A stretch of 64,000 nt of DNA from Brachybacterium sp. YJGR34 (GTDB taxonomy: Bacteria; Actinomycetota; Actinomycetes; Actinomycetales; Dermabacteraceae): the NCBI RefSeq assembly GCF_003347015.1, contig NZ_PNFB01000015.1, positions 1 through 64,000 on the forward strand, written 5' to 3'. Below the pieces are notes generated by a model, which did no database searches, was not told the origin of the DNA, and saw only the letters and a program-made list of their open reading frames with translations. Positions within the stretch are counted from its first letter, which is position 1. Each line of letters begins with the position of its first letter. Below, one piece after another: positions 29,028 through 39,093 of this stretch. The translations under genes and the position numbers were made by a program.

Positions 29028-29954
29028 TCACAGTTCCTGCGCGAAGCGCCGCTTGGAGCGCTCGAAGACGATGGTGCCGACCACGAAGGTCGCCACCGCG
29101 ATCAGCAGACCGGCCCACCACAGGCCGAAGGGCTCGCCCGGGGCGGTGAGCGTGGGATCGCTCGGCACCCTCTCGACCACCGAGGCCCCGTACCGCCAGA
29201 ACGCGACGTGGAACAGCTCGACGACGATGGTCAGCGGGTTCAGCTGGTACAGCCACCACCAGATCGTGCCGCCGATCGACTCCTCGACCATGGAGATGCG
29301 GTACAGCACCGGGGAGAGCCAGGTGGCGACCATGACGATCAGGTCCACGAAGTTCTCCACGTCGCGGAAGGCGGCGTTCAGCGCGGCGGTGATCATCCCC
29401 AGCCCCATGGTGAACACCAGCAGGATCGTCATCCCCAGGCCGAAGGCGACCAGGCTCGTCGGCGAGGGCAGCCAGTCGAACAGCAGCGCCCCGACCACGA
29501 GCACCAGCAGCTGCGGGAGGAAGTGGACCAGCGCGACGATCATCGAGGACCAGGGGAACAGCTGGCTGGGCAGGTAGATCTTCGAGACCAGCGCCTGGTT
29601 CCCGGTGATGGACCGGGTGGCGTTGCCGAACACCTCGCCGAACAGGTTCACCACGACGATGCCGCTGAAGAGGTAGACGGCATAGGCCGGGGTGCCCTTG
29701 GACAGCTGCAGGAAGACGCCCAGGGCGATGTAGAAGACGATGAACTGCACCGCGGGCTTGACGTAGCTCCACAGCATGCCCAGCGCGCTGCCGCGATAGC
29801 GGACCCGCAGCTCCTTGCGCACCAGGAGGCGCAGCAGGAAGCGCTCCCGGACGGGGTTCAGCCAGCCGGCATCCTGCCCGGGGCCGCGCCACCCCTCGGC
29901 CTGCTCGGCGCGGGTGGGCCGCTGCGCCGCGCGGAGCGCTCCGTCCCCTCTCAC
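29028..29954 (-). CDS. wzm: Polysaccharide ABC exporter, permease subunit (Wzm/TagG-like)
   Basis: 308 residues. An N-terminal amphipathic part (about 1-45, with LLRLLVRKELRVRYRGSALG) is followed by six membrane helices of the ABC-2 type; RNRALG-like sequence appears as RYRGSALGMLWSYVKPAVQF. It should form the channel with Wzt. The GTG at 29954 overlaps the stop of the GlfT2-like gene (GTGA), so synthesis of the transferase and permease is probably coupled. In M. tuberculosis the homologous pair Rv3781/Rv3783 exports lipid-linked galactan, which fits this neighbourhood. Confidence 0.9.
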   Translation of the reverse strand: MRGDGALRAAQRPTRAEQAEGWRGPGQDAGWLNPVRERFLLRLLVRKELRVRYRGSALGMLWSYVKPAVQFIVFYIALGVFLQLSKGTPAYAVYLFSGIVVVNLFGEVFGNATRSITGNQALVSKIYLPSQLFPWSSMIVALVHFLPQLLVLVVGALLFDWLPSPTSLVAFGLGMTILLVFTMGLGMITAALNAAFRDVENFVDLIVMVATWLSPVLYRISMVEESIGGTIWWWLYQLNPLTIVVELFHVAFWRYGASVVERVPSDPTLTAPGEPFGLWWAGLLIAVATFVVGTIVFERSKRRFAQEL

Positions 29955-32053
29955 GCCGCGGTGCTCCCGGAGCCCCCTGCGCCCGCGTCCCGGTCGCGCT
30001 CGCGCACGGGCGCGGGATTCTCGGCGAAGGTCCGCTCCCACTCCGCGAAGGAGGTGATGCGCTCGCACGCGGCGCGGTACTGGGTGCGCAGCTCGTTCCA
30101 GCGTCGGTGCAGCTCGACGTGGGCGGTGATCGCCTCGGAGAGCATCTGGCGCACCTGGCGGGGGTCCCGCTTGTACCAGGAGACCTGGGTGCCCTCCGCG
30201 TTGGAGACCAGGGCGCTGTCGTAGGCGGACAGCCGCCACCACTTCGCGTCCAGGTGCGGGATCGCGGCCTGCGGGTGCTCCGCCGCGCGGGCGGTGGGCG
30301 GCGCCAGCAGCTGCTTGGCGAGGGTCTTCACGGTCCAGGCCGGCAGCATCAGCCGGCGGGGCTGGGTGAAGGGGCGGCCCTTGCGCGGCGGCTTGTCGAC
30401 GTGGACCGCCGGGTAGAGGTCCTGGTCCTTCTTGGCGACCGCGTCGTCGAAGTCCGCGGCCATCGCGCGGATCTCCGGCAGCCGCGCACCGATCGAGGGG
30501 TGCAGGGCGTCCGGCCCCTCGAGCACGTCGCGCTGGGCCATCAGGCGGCCGGCCTCCGTGTAGTACTGCATCGAGATCAGGTGCTTGACGTCCATGAACT
30601 GCGATTCCTTGACGACCCGGCCGCCGCGGGCGTACGGGGAGTGCAGCAGGGCGGTGATGATGCGGTTGCGCTCGTGGAAGTAGGCCTGCCAGCCCACCAG
30701 GTCGTCCTTGTCCACCCAGCTCATGTGCCACACCCCGGCGCCCGGCAGGGAGACCGTCGGGTAGCCCGCCTTCTTCGCGCGCAGACCGTACTCGGCGTCG
30801 TCCCACTTGATGAACACCGGCAGCGCGAGTCCGATGGCCCGCACCGTCTCGGTGGGGATGAGGCAGCTCCACCAGCCGTTGTAGTCGACGTCCGCGCGGC
30901 GGTGCAGCCACGGGGTCGAGCGCAGCGGGTCCAGGGCGAAGTCGTGCCCCATCTCGCCGCCGGGGCTCGCGATCGCCGGCTGGATCCGCCAGGGGTCGAC
31001 CACCTCGCCGAAGGTGTGCAGCACCGAGCGGTTGTTGAGGTCGAACATGTGGGCGCCGACGAGGGTGGGCCGGGTGGCGAAGTCCGCGAAGGTGGTCAGG
31101 CGGATCAGGGACTCCGGCTCGAGGACGATGTCGTCGTCGCAGTTGATGACGTAGGTCGCGCTGCCCTCGGTCGCGGCCTCGTACATCCCGCGGGAGAAGC
31201 CGCCGGAGCCGCCGATGTTGCCCTGTTCGATGATCTGCAGCTGGTCGCCGAGCGACTCCTGCAGGGGCGCCAGCTCCTCGGGGTGATCGGTGAGGCGGTC
31301 CGATCCCTGGTCGATGACGTACATGACGCCCAGCAGCTGCCGCAGGTCGGGATCCTCGGCGACCGTGCGGATGTTCTCCAGGCAGTACTCGACCTTGTTC
31401 ATGGTCGTCATGGAGATCGAGAAGGTGCCCTCGGTGCGGGCGAGGTCCTCGTCGGCCGTCCACTCCGCGGACAGCACCGTGAGGTCCTCGTCCCCGGCGT
31501 AGGCGTCGAACCAGTACCATCCGCCGTCCCCGAAGGCCGTCAGCGGCAGCTCGAAGTCCTGGGTGCCGCTGCCGGCGACGGTGCGGGAGACCTGCCGCTG
31601 GAGGGTGCCGCGGGCGGTCGACCGCATGATCACCAGGTGACCGCTGCCGATCGTGCGGATCCGCAGCCGGATGCTCCGCACCGGGGTCCAGCGCCGCCAG
31701 TAGCTGGCCGGGAACGCGTTGAAGTAGGTGCCGAAGGAGCGCATGGTGTGCGCCGGGATCTGCACCGAGTGCCGCTCGTTGAGCTCGCTGATGTCCACCG
31801 CGGCGGTCGACGTGCCGCGGCCGGCGGCGCCGGGATCGGCCGTGGGCACGGTGCGGTCGGGATTCCCGCCGAGGCCGAAGGCGCCTCCCGTGGCGCCGGA
31901 GCGCGCGTCGGCCGCCTCGATGTAGAGGGGGACGATGTCAGGGCTCGCCTCGACCGGCAGGATCAGACGCTGCAGCACGCGCTGCGGGACGGCCGTCGCC
32001 TGCGCGGCGTCCTCGGCGGGTGCTGGTGCCGTGGTGGCGGTGGTGGCGTTCAT
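29951..32053 (-). CDS. glfT2: GlfT2-like galactofuranosyltransferase
   Basis: 700 residues. An N-terminal beta-sandwich-like region (about 95-200, with HTMRSFGTYFNAFPASYWRR) precedes a GT-A domain (about 205-450) with the metal motif INCDDDIVL (Asp306-308), catalytic region WDDAEYGLRAKKAGYP (Asp418/419) and GVWHMSW (His443), then a helical C-terminal part. All match mycobacterial GlfT2 (637 residues), which polymerises alternating beta-1,5/1,6 galactofuranose from UDP-Galf. The extra length is mostly an Ala/Thr-rich N-terminus. GAGGAG precedes the ATG at 32053. It lies between glf and wzm-wzt, giving a complete make-and-export set for galactofuranan. Exact linkage cannot be read from sequence. 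Confidence 0.85.
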   Translation of the reverse strand: MNATTATTAPAPAEDAAQATAVPQRVLQRLILPVEASPDIVPLYIEAADARSGATGGAFGLGGNPDRTVPTADPGAAGRGTSTAAVDISELNERHSVQIPAHTMRSFGTYFNAFPASYWRRWTPVRSIRLRIRTIGSGHLVIMRSTARGTLQRQVSRTVAGSGTQDFELPLTAFGDGGWYWFDAYAGDEDLTVLSAEWTADEDLARTEGTFSISMTTMNKVEYCLENIRTVAEDPDLRQLLGVMYVIDQGSDRLTDHPEELAPLQESLGDQLQIIEQGNIGGSGGFSRGMYEAATEGSATYVINCDDDIVLEPESLIRLTTFADFATRPTLVGAHMFDLNNRSVLHTFGEVVDPWRIQPAIASPGGEMGHDFALDPLRSTPWLHRRADVDYNGWWSCLIPTETVRAIGLALPVFIKWDDAEYGLRAKKAGYPTVSLPGAGVWHMSWVDKDDLVGWQAYFHERNRIITALLHSPYARGGRVVKESQFMDVKHLISMQYYTEAGRLMAQRDVLEGPDALHPSIGARLPEIRAMAADFDDAVAKKDQDLYPAVHVDKPPRKGRPFTQPRRLMLPAWTVKTLAKQLLAPPTARAAEHPQAAIPHLDAKWWRLSAYDSALVSNAEGTQVSWYKRDPRQVRQMLSEAITAHVELHRRWNELRTQYRAACERITSFAEWERTFAENPAPVRERDRDAGAGGSGSTAA

Positions 32054-32110
32054 GGTGCTCCTCGTCGGCGCTCGTCGGGGCCCCGCGCACGGCGCGGCGG
32101 GGCGGGGCGG

Positions 32111-33379
<1,269 letters not shown>

Positions 33380-33459
33380 TCATGCCGCCGCCCTTGGATC
33401 CCCCACACCCTGGTCACCCGGTGTTCACCTGCGGTCGTCCCCCCGTTCACGTGACCGTG

Positions 33460-34368
33460 TCACCGGTCCTCGACCGTGAGGTCCGGATCCGGGGCGGGGC
33501 GACCGGCGGACCCCTCGACCACGCGCCGGTAGCCGATGCGCCGCATCCAGCCGGGCGCAAAGCGGTACGCGCCGCGCATCGCGAGGTTGCGCAGGAAGGT
33601 CGCGGGGGTGGTCACGCGGTCGCGCGCCATCTGCCACTGCAGCCGCACGTCGCTGGAGAAGAGGCGCCAGCCGCCGCGCCGGGCGAACAGCTCCTCGTCC
33701 ACGCGGTAGTCCACGAGCACCTCGGCCAGGTTCCCCATCCGGGCGCCGCCCAGCATCATCCGCTCCCACAGCCAGTAGTCCTCCAGCAGGGGGAGGTCCC
33801 GGTAGCCGCCGACGGCGAGCGCGACCGAGCGTCGCAGCACCACCGTCGGGTGATGGAAGGGGCTGTGGTACGGCAGGTACTCGACGATCTCCTCGTGCCG
33901 CAGGGGGCGGCGGCGCAGCGGCCCGCGGCCTCGCGGCACCCGATCGCTGAACTCCTGCATCCCGGCGCCGAGCAGATCCAGCGGCCGAGGGTCCTCCTCC
34001 GTGCCGTCCATGCGCGGGATCTGGAGGGCGAAGCGCTCGGGACGGCACAGGTCGTCGCTGTCGGCGCGGGCGACCAGCTCGTGCGGGGAGGCCTCGAGCC
34101 CGTCCTGCAGGGCGGCGGCCACGCCCCGATGCCGGTCGTGGCGCAGCACCTGCGCCGGACCGAACTCCCCCGACTCCACGCGGGCCACGAGCGCCTCGAG
34201 GTCCTCGGGCAGCGGCCCGTCGACGGTCAGGAGCAGGAGGTCCGGGGCCAGCTGCTGCTCCCGGGTCGCCGAGGAGAGCGCGATCTCCACCCGGGAGGCG
34301 CGGTCCCGGCCCCACAGCGGCATCAGCACCGAGAACGGGGCGGAACGGCCCGGTGCGTCGCTGGTCAC
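33460..34368 (-). CDS. Family 2 glycosyltransferase
   Basis: 302 residues. GT-A fold of the WaaE/SpsA-like group: FSVLMPLWGRDRASRVEIAL at the start, VARADSDDLCRPERFALQI with the DSDD metal motif near residue 98, and HHPTVVLRRSVALAVGGYRDLPLLEDYWLW as the acceptor and catalytic region. A C-terminal tail with LRNLAMRGAYRFAPGWMRR is typical of relatives acting on cell-surface glycans. The GTG at 34368 overlaps the stop of the upstream GT2 gene. The sugar donor is unknown; the position beside glf makes galactofuranan initiation or side-chain addition possible. Confidence 0.8.
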   Translation of the reverse strand: MTSDAPGRSAPFSVLMPLWGRDRASRVEIALSSATREQQLAPDLLLLTVDGPLPEDLEALVARVESGEFGPAQVLRHDRHRGVAAALQDGLEASPHELVARADSDDLCRPERFALQIPRMDGTEEDPRPLDLLGAGMQEFSDRVPRGRGPLRRRPLRHEEIVEYLPYHSPFHHPTVVLRRSVALAVGGYRDLPLLEDYWLWERMMLGGARMGNLAEVLVDYRVDEELFARRGGWRLFSSDVRLQWQMARDRVTTPATFLRNLAMRGAYRFAPGWMRRIGYRRVVEGSAGRPAPDPDLTVEDR

Positions 34369-35372
34369 CGTCCCGCCGCCCGATCGATCGCGCGGACATC
34401 ACCGGCGACCTCCGGCTCGCCGCTGAGCACCACGGCCGTCGGGCGCGGACGGCGCCGCACCGCGGCGAGCAGACCCCGCAGCCCCACGGGGACGAGAGCC
34501 CCTCGATGGCGCAGCAGCTGTCGACCCCAGGCCACGGCCGTGCTCCCGCCGTGCAGCACCTTCTCGAGCGGCGAGAAGGAGTCGGTGCGCAGCAGCGCCC
34601 ACAGCCGGTTGCGCACGTCGTAGTAGAAGCGGGACCCCGGGGAGGCCTGCGCGTTCGAGAACAGCGCGGTGCGATGCTCGACGACGGAGCCGGGGACCTG
34701 CAGGCCGCGGCCGCGGCGCAGCAGTCGCCCGGTGTGCTCGAAGTCGTCGGACCAGATGAAGTAGTCCGCGTACGGCAGGCCCAGCCGGCGCACGTCCTGA
34801 CCGTTGAGCAGGGCGGAGACGTAGCTCGCGGTGCGGATCGGCCGGCCGCCGGCCCGCGCGGCGTCCCGCTTCTCGCGGGAGCTCACGAAGAGCCGGGTGC
34901 GCTGGGTGTTCATCGGGTGGTCGCGGCCGTCGGTCCAGACCGCCCGCGAGCTGAGCACGGACAGCCGCACCGGCGAGGCCTCGAGCGCGCCGAGCAGCGC
35001 GCCGAGCGCCCCGGGGCGCGGCACGGTGTCGTCGTCCATCACCCAGATCCAGTCGGCGTCGTGGCGCTGCAGCGCCCGGGCGATGCCGGCGGCGAAGCCG
35101 CCCGCCCCGCCGACGTTCCGCCGCAGGTGGACGACGTCCGCGCCCAGCGGGTGCTCGTCCGCGACGGCCCCGCTGCGATCCGTGGAGGCGTTGTCGATGA
35201 CGACGACGGCGTCCGGCACGCGGTCCTGGGCGGCGAGACCGTCCAGGCACTCGCCCAGCAGCTGCTCACGGTTGTAGGTGACGACCACGGCGACGACGAC
35301 CGCGGAGGACGCCTCGGGGTGTGCGGTCGCGGAACGGGGCATCCGATCTCCGTCGGGTGCGGGCTGATTCAC
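34365..35372 (-). CDS. Family 2 glycosyltransferase, GlfT1/rhamnosyltransferase-like
   Basis: 335 residues. VVVAVVVTYNREQLLGECLDGL opens the GT-A domain. VVIDNASTD, NVGGAGGFAAGIARAL, and the metal motif WIWVMDDDTVPRPGAL follow, then the region YFIWSDDFEHTGRLLRRG. This combination is shared with mycobacterial GlfT1 and WbbL-type enzymes that add the first sugars to a lipid-linked galactan. I chose the GTG at 35372, 5-6 nt after GGAGG; an in-frame ATG lies 30 nt further in. In this setting, starting the galactofuranan chain for the GlfT2-like enzyme is a reasonable inference. Confidence 0.8.
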   Translation of the reverse strand: MNQPAPDGDRMPRSATAHPEASSAVVVAVVVTYNREQLLGECLDGLAAQDRVPDAVVVIDNASTDRSGAVADEHPLGADVVHLRRNVGGAGGFAAGIARALQRHDADWIWVMDDDTVPRPGALGALLGALEASPVRLSVLSSRAVWTDGRDHPMNTQRTRLFVSSREKRDAARAGGRPIRTASYVSALLNGQDVRRLGLPYADYFIWSDDFEHTGRLLRRGRGLQVPGSVVEHRTALFSNAQASPGSRFYYDVRNRLWALLRTDSFSPLEKVLHGGSTAVAWGRQLLRHRGALVPVGLRGLLAAVRRRPRPTAVVLSGEPEVAGDVRAIDRAAGR

Positions 35373-35418
35373 TGCGCCTCCTGCGGGGTGGTGACGGCCG
35401 CCGCGGCGGCGCCCCTCC

Positions 35419-35424
35419 AGTGTA
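35419..35424 (-). promoter_or_regulatory. Candidate -10 box for the GT2 pair
   Basis: TACACT on the minus strand, about 45 nt upstream of the GTG at 35372. No clear -35. The 277-bp gap to the LCP gene holds no further ORF that I can support. Confidence 0.4.
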
Positions 35425-35543
35425 CGGAGCGAGGCTGGACGGCCGCGGAAGGCGCATGAGGGCGGTGTGAAGGTTCCAGGGAGGTTCTCGTGACGGAGCC
35501 GCCGCGACCCGGGCGGCGCCGACGCGCATCGCCGCGGGGCCGC

Positions 35544-35549
35544 TACTCT
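35544..35549 (+). promoter_or_regulatory. Candidate -10 box for the LCP gene
   Basis: TACTCT on the plus strand gives a leader of about 95 nt before the GTG at 35650. Confidence 0.35.
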
Positions 35550-35649
35550 GTCCAGCGCCGCACGCGTCCCGGGCACCTCGGACCCGCCGGACGATGCGGA
35601 GCACGAGACGTCCGCACGCCGCACGGTTCCGACCGGGAAGGAGACAGCA

Positions 35650-36849
35650 GTGAGCGATCAGCAGCCACCGCGCTCCCCACGTCCGGGAGGTCCCCGCCGG
35701 CCCCCCGCCAGCCGCGCCCGCGCCGGGGGCAGCGCCCGTCCGGTCCCGGGCACCTCCGATCCACGGGGCGGGGCCGGGCCGCCGCGAGCCCGGGTGCCCA
35801 CGAGCAGACACCGGGAGGAGGCCCGCGGGAGCGCGACCCCCGCCGGAGCGCTCCCCCCTGAGGACGCCGGCGGGTTCCCTCCCGACGGACCGCCTCCTCC
35901 GCGCCGGCCGCGGCGCCGCTCCCGCGTCCCGCGCCCCGTCCGCCTGGGCATCACCCTGCTGGCGCTGGTGCTCGTGATCACTCTGGGATGGGGCGCTGGG
36001 CTGACGGTGTGGGCCGACAGCCGCATCGAGCACGTCGACGCGCTCTCGGACGCGGAGAACACCCCCGGCACCACCTATCTCATCGCCGGCTCCGACCGGC
36101 GCGACGGGGAGGCGGTCGGGGACGACGGCACCGAGGGCGCTCGCACCGACACGATCATGCTCCTGCACAAGGCGCCGAACGGCTCCAGCTACCTCATCTC
36201 CCTCCCCCGCGACACCCTGGTCGACATCCCCGGCCACGGCGGGTACAAGCTCAACGCCGCCTACGCCTTCGGCGGAGCCCCGCTGCTGGTCGAGACCGTC
36301 GAGCAGTTCACGGGGCTGACCATCGACCACTACGTCGAGGTCGGCTTCGACGGCGTCGCCGAGGTGGTCGACGCGGTGGGGTACGTGACCCTGTGCGTCG
36401 ACGAGGACGTGGACGACGAGAAGTCGGGTCTGCACATGACCGAGGGTTGCCACGACGTCGGCGGCGAGGAGGCGCTCGCCTTCGTGCGCGCCCGGTACTT
36501 CGATCCCACGGCCGACATGGGTCGCCAGCAGCGTCAGCAGCAGTTCATCGCGGCACTCATGGACCGCGTCCTCTCCCCCGCGGTGATCCTGAACCCGATC
36601 ACGCAGGTCCGCCTCGCCGGTGCCGGCTCCGATGCTCTGACCACCAGCGACGGCACAGGGATCGTCGATGTGGGCCGGATGGGTCTGACCGCGAACCGCG
36701 CCATGGGCTCGGGCACGTACGCGATCCCGATCGAGGATCCCGAGTACCAGACCAACAACTCGGGCGTCGCGATCCTCACCGACGAGGAGGACATCGCGAC
36801 CTTCTTCGACGCCGTGGAGGACGGCTCCGCGCAGCCCGAGGAGGGCTGA
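35650..36849 (+). CDS. LytR-CpsA-Psr (LCP) family glycan ligase
   Basis: 399 residues. The first ~95 residues are a Pro/Arg-rich, probably disordered cytoplasmic tail, then one membrane helix (99-121) and the extracytoplasmic LCP domain. Visible signatures: RTDTIMLL, SLPRDTLVDIPGHGG, YKLNAAYAFGG, and FVRARYFDPTADMGRQQRQQQF with the arginines that bind the polyprenyl pyrophosphate. LCP proteins transfer lipid-linked glycans to peptidoglycan (arabinogalactan in mycobacteria, teichoic acids in Firmicutes). The GTG at 35650 follows AAGGAG. Its place between two glycan clusters suggests that it anchors one of their products. Confidence 0.92.
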   Translation: MSDQQPPRSPRPGGPRRPPASRARAGGSARPVPGTSDPRGGAGPPRARVPTSRHREEARGSATPAGALPPEDAGGFPPDGPPPPRRPRRRSRVPRPVRLGITLLALVLVITLGWGAGLTVWADSRIEHVDALSDAENTPGTTYLIAGSDRRDGEAVGDDGTEGARTDTIMLLHKAPNGSSYLISLPRDTLVDIPGHGGYKLNAAYAFGGAPLLVETVEQFTGLTIDHYVEVGFDGVAEVVDAVGYVTLCVDEDVDDEKSGLHMTEGCHDVGGEEALAFVRARYFDPTADMGRQQRQQQFIAALMDRVLSPAVILNPITQVRLAGAGSDALTTSDGTGIVDVGRMGLTANRAMGSGTYAIPIEDPEYQTNNSGVAILTDEEDIATFFDAVEDGSAQPEEG

Positions 36850-36860
36850 GCGCGGGGGCG

Positions 36861-36877
36861 GCGGCCCGCCGGGCCGC
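36861..36877. terminator. Hairpin between LCP and GT2 genes
   Basis: GCGGCCC (36861-36867) and GGGCCGC (36871-36877) with a 3-nt loop in the 28-nt gap between convergent stops. Confidence 0.5.
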
Positions 36878-37597
36878 TCAGCGGAAGAGCATGTCGATGA
36901 CGATGTTCACCGAGTTCAGCACCGACTGGCCCTTCGAGCGGGAGTAGTCGGTGTAGAGGATGTGGACCGGATGCTCCGCCACCGTGAGGTGGTGGCGCCC
37001 GATCTCCTCGACGATCTCCGAGGCGTGCGCCATCCGGTTCTGCTCGATGGTGATCTTCTCGCAGGCCTCGCGCCCCATCACCCGCAGGCCGTTGTGCGCA
37101 TCGGTGAGCTTCACCCCGCTGGTGAGGTTCGAGTACCAGACCGCGCCGCGCAGCACGACCCGCTTGAGCAGCCCGGGCTGGGTGCGCGCGTCGAGGAAGC
37201 GGGAGCCGAGCACGATGTCGACCCCCTCTCGCTCGCGCTGGGCGATCATCGACGCGGCGTCGTCGACCTGGTGCTGGCCGTCGGAGTCGAAGGTCACGAC
37301 CTGGCGCATCGCGGGGTCCCGCAGCGCGTAGTCGATGCCGGTCTTCAGCGCCGCGCCCTGTCCCATGTTGTACGGATGGCGCACCACCGCGGCGCCGGCC
37401 CGCTCGGCGATCTCCGCCGAGTCGTCCTGGCTGCCGTCGTCGACGGCCACCACCAGCGGATAGCGGGTGCGCAGATCACGGATCACGTCCCCGACCACCT
37501 GCCCCTCGTTGAACAGGGGGACGACGAACCAGGTGGTGTCCAGCCCCGGCGAGGCGTTCCCGCGCTCCGGATCGTCCACGGGATCGGTCGTGCTCAC
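36878..37597 (-). CDS. Polyprenyl-phosphate glycosyltransferase (DPM1-like GT2)
   Basis: 239 residues. WFVVPLFNEGQVVGDVIRDL, VAVDDGSQDDS, and the metal motif VVTFDSDGQHQVDD (near residue 105) define a GT2 enzyme like dolichol-phosphate mannosyltransferase or ArnC; TDAHNGLRVM and NRMAHASEIVEE are shared with that group. There is no C-terminal membrane anchor, but the DUF2304 protein encoded divergently is the common partner of this subfamily. It probably charges polyprenyl phosphate with a sugar for extracytoplasmic GT-C enzymes. I chose the GTG at 37597 with AGGAGGAG just upstream. Divergent from the dehydrogenase operon across a palindromic operator. Confidence 0.85.
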   Translation of the reverse strand: MSTTDPVDDPERGNASPGLDTTWFVVPLFNEGQVVGDVIRDLRTRYPLVVAVDDGSQDDSAEIAERAGAAVVRHPYNMGQGAALKTGIDYALRDPAMRQVVTFDSDGQHQVDDAASMIAQREREGVDIVLGSRFLDARTQPGLLKRVVLRGAVWYSNLTSGVKLTDAHNGLRVMGREACEKITIEQNRMAHASEIVEEIGRHHLTVAEHPVHILYTDYSRSKGQSVLNSVNIVIDMLFR

Positions 37598-37652
37598 GTG
37601 CTCTCCTCCTGGACTGCCGTGCGGACGCGGCGGCGAAGCGGCGGGCGGCCGA

Positions 37653-37670
37653 CGTGCAGGATCCTGCACG
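37653..37670. promoter_or_regulatory. 18-bp perfect palindrome in a divergent promoter region
   Basis: CGTGCAGGATCCTGCACG is fully self-complementary. It lies between the DPM1-like GT and the dehydrogenase gene. Candidate -10 boxes follow: TACCCT on the plus strand (37682-37687) and TATCCT on the minus strand (37683-37678). The palindrome would cover the -35 region of the plus promoter and the start point of the minus one, so one regulator could control both operons. Confidence 0.6.
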
Positions 37671-37763
37671 GCCGATGAGGATACCCTGTCACGGTGGGCC
37701 GCCCCCGGTGGTCATCGACGCGCATGCGGCGCCCCCGCGGGCGCCCGGAATGAAGGAGATCAC

Positions 37764-39089
37764 GTGAGGACTGCTGTTGTCGCCCTGGGGAAGATCGGCC
37801 TGCCGCTGGCCGTTCAGTTCGCCGATGCCGGGCACGAGGTCATCGGAGTCGACACCAATCCGCGCCAGGTCGAGCTGATCAACCAGGCGAAGGAGCCCTT
37901 CCCCGGTGAGGCGCACCTGCAGGAGAAGCTCAGCGAGCTGGTGCCCGCCGGTCGCCTGCGGGCGACCACCGACTACGCCGAGGCGATCCCCGGTGCCGAC
38001 GCCGTGGTGATCGTGGTGCCCCTGTTCGTGGACGACGCCACCTGGGAGCCGGACTTCGCCTGGATGGACTCCGCGACCCGTTCCCTGGCCGAGCACCTGG
38101 CCCCGGGCACCCTCGTCTCCTACGAGACCACCCTGCCGGTGGGCACCCTGCGCACCCGCTTCGTGCCCATGATCGAGGAGATCTCCGGGCTGAAGGAGTC
38201 CGAGGGCTTCCACGCCGTGTTCTCCCCCGAGCGGGTGCTGACCGGCCGCGTGTTCGCGGACCTGCGCAAGTACCCCAAGCTCATCGGAGCGCTCACCGCC
38301 TCCGGCGCCGAGAAGGCGCGGGAGTTCTACGAGTCCGCCCTGACCTTCGACGAGCGACCCGACCTCCCCCGCCCCAACGGCGTGTGGGACCTGGGCAGCC
38401 CCGAGGCGTCCGAGCTCGCCAAGCTCGCCGAGACCACCTACCGCGACGTGAACATCGCGCTGGCCAACGAGTTCGCGCTGTTCGCGCAGGACCACGGCAT
38501 CGACGTGTACAAGGTGATCGAGGCCAGCAACTCCCAGCCCTACTCCCACATCCATTCCCCCGGCATCGCCGTGGGCGGACACTGCATCCCGGTCTACCCG
38601 CGGCTGTACCTGTCCACCGATCCGGCGGCGACCACCGTGCGCACGGCGCGCACGCTCAACGCCTCCGTGCCCGCGCACCTCGTGCAGCGGGCCGCGGGCC
38701 TGCTGGGCTCCCTCGAGGGGAAGAAGGCCGTGGTGCTCGGCGCGTCCTACCGCACCGGTGTGAAGGAGACCGCGTTCTCCGGCGTGTTCCCCGTCGTCGA
38801 GGCGCTGCGCGAGCACGGCGCCGAGGTCGCGGTGCACGACACCTACTACGACGACGAGGAGATCCGCGGCTTCGGCTGGGAGCCCTACCACGTCGGAGAG
38901 GCCGCCGACCTCGTCATCGTCCAGACCAACCACCCCGAGTACGCGCAGCTCGGCGCCGCCGACGTCCCCGGCGTCGCCCTGATCGTGGACGGGCGCAACA
39001 TCACCACCGCCGAGAACTGGGTGGGCACCCCCCGCCTCGTCCTCGGCGACGGCTCCGCCTCCACCCACCAGCAGGCCGAGGAGGCCTGA
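37764..39089 (+). CDS. wecC: UDP-N-acetylhexosamine 6-dehydrogenase (WecC/WbpA-like)
   Basis: 441 residues. N-terminal NAD domain starting RTAVVALGKIGLPLAVQFAD, middle domain with ETTLPVGTLRTRF and SPERVLTGRV, and catalytic Cys274 in IAVGGHCIPVYP. It oxidises a UDP-HexNAc to its uronic acid using two NAD+. Whether the substrate is UDP-ManNAc (WecC) or UDP-GlcNAc (WbpA/TviB) cannot be read from sequence. The presence of WlbA/B/C-like enzymes 18 kb away favours the WbpA route, while the neighbouring 2-epimerase would fit either. The GTG at 37764 follows AAGGAG. It is the first gene of a plus-strand operon with DUF2304, DUF6541 and acyltransferase genes. Confidence 0.9.
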   Translation: MRTAVVALGKIGLPLAVQFADAGHEVIGVDTNPRQVELINQAKEPFPGEAHLQEKLSELVPAGRLRATTDYAEAIPGADAVVIVVPLFVDDATWEPDFAWMDSATRSLAEHLAPGTLVSYETTLPVGTLRTRFVPMIEEISGLKESEGFHAVFSPERVLTGRVFADLRKYPKLIGALTASGAEKAREFYESALTFDERPDLPRPNGVWDLGSPEASELAKLAETTYRDVNIALANEFALFAQDHGIDVYKVIEASNSQPYSHIHSPGIAVGGHCIPVYPRLYLSTDPAATTVRTARTLNASVPAHLVQRAAGLLGSLEGKKAVVLGASYRTGVKETAFSGVFPVVEALREHGAEVAVHDTYYDDEEIRGFGWEPYHVGEAADLVIVQTNHPEYAQLGAADVPGVALIVDGRNITTAENWVGTPRLVLGDGSASTHQQAEEA

Positions 39090-39093
39090 GCCG

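Noticed and set aside
33451-33463. GTGAC-cgt-GTCAC as a regulatory operator of glf
   Set aside because: It overlaps the stop of the convergently placed end of the GT2 gene and lies about 190 nt from glf; a short terminator stem is the simpler reading.
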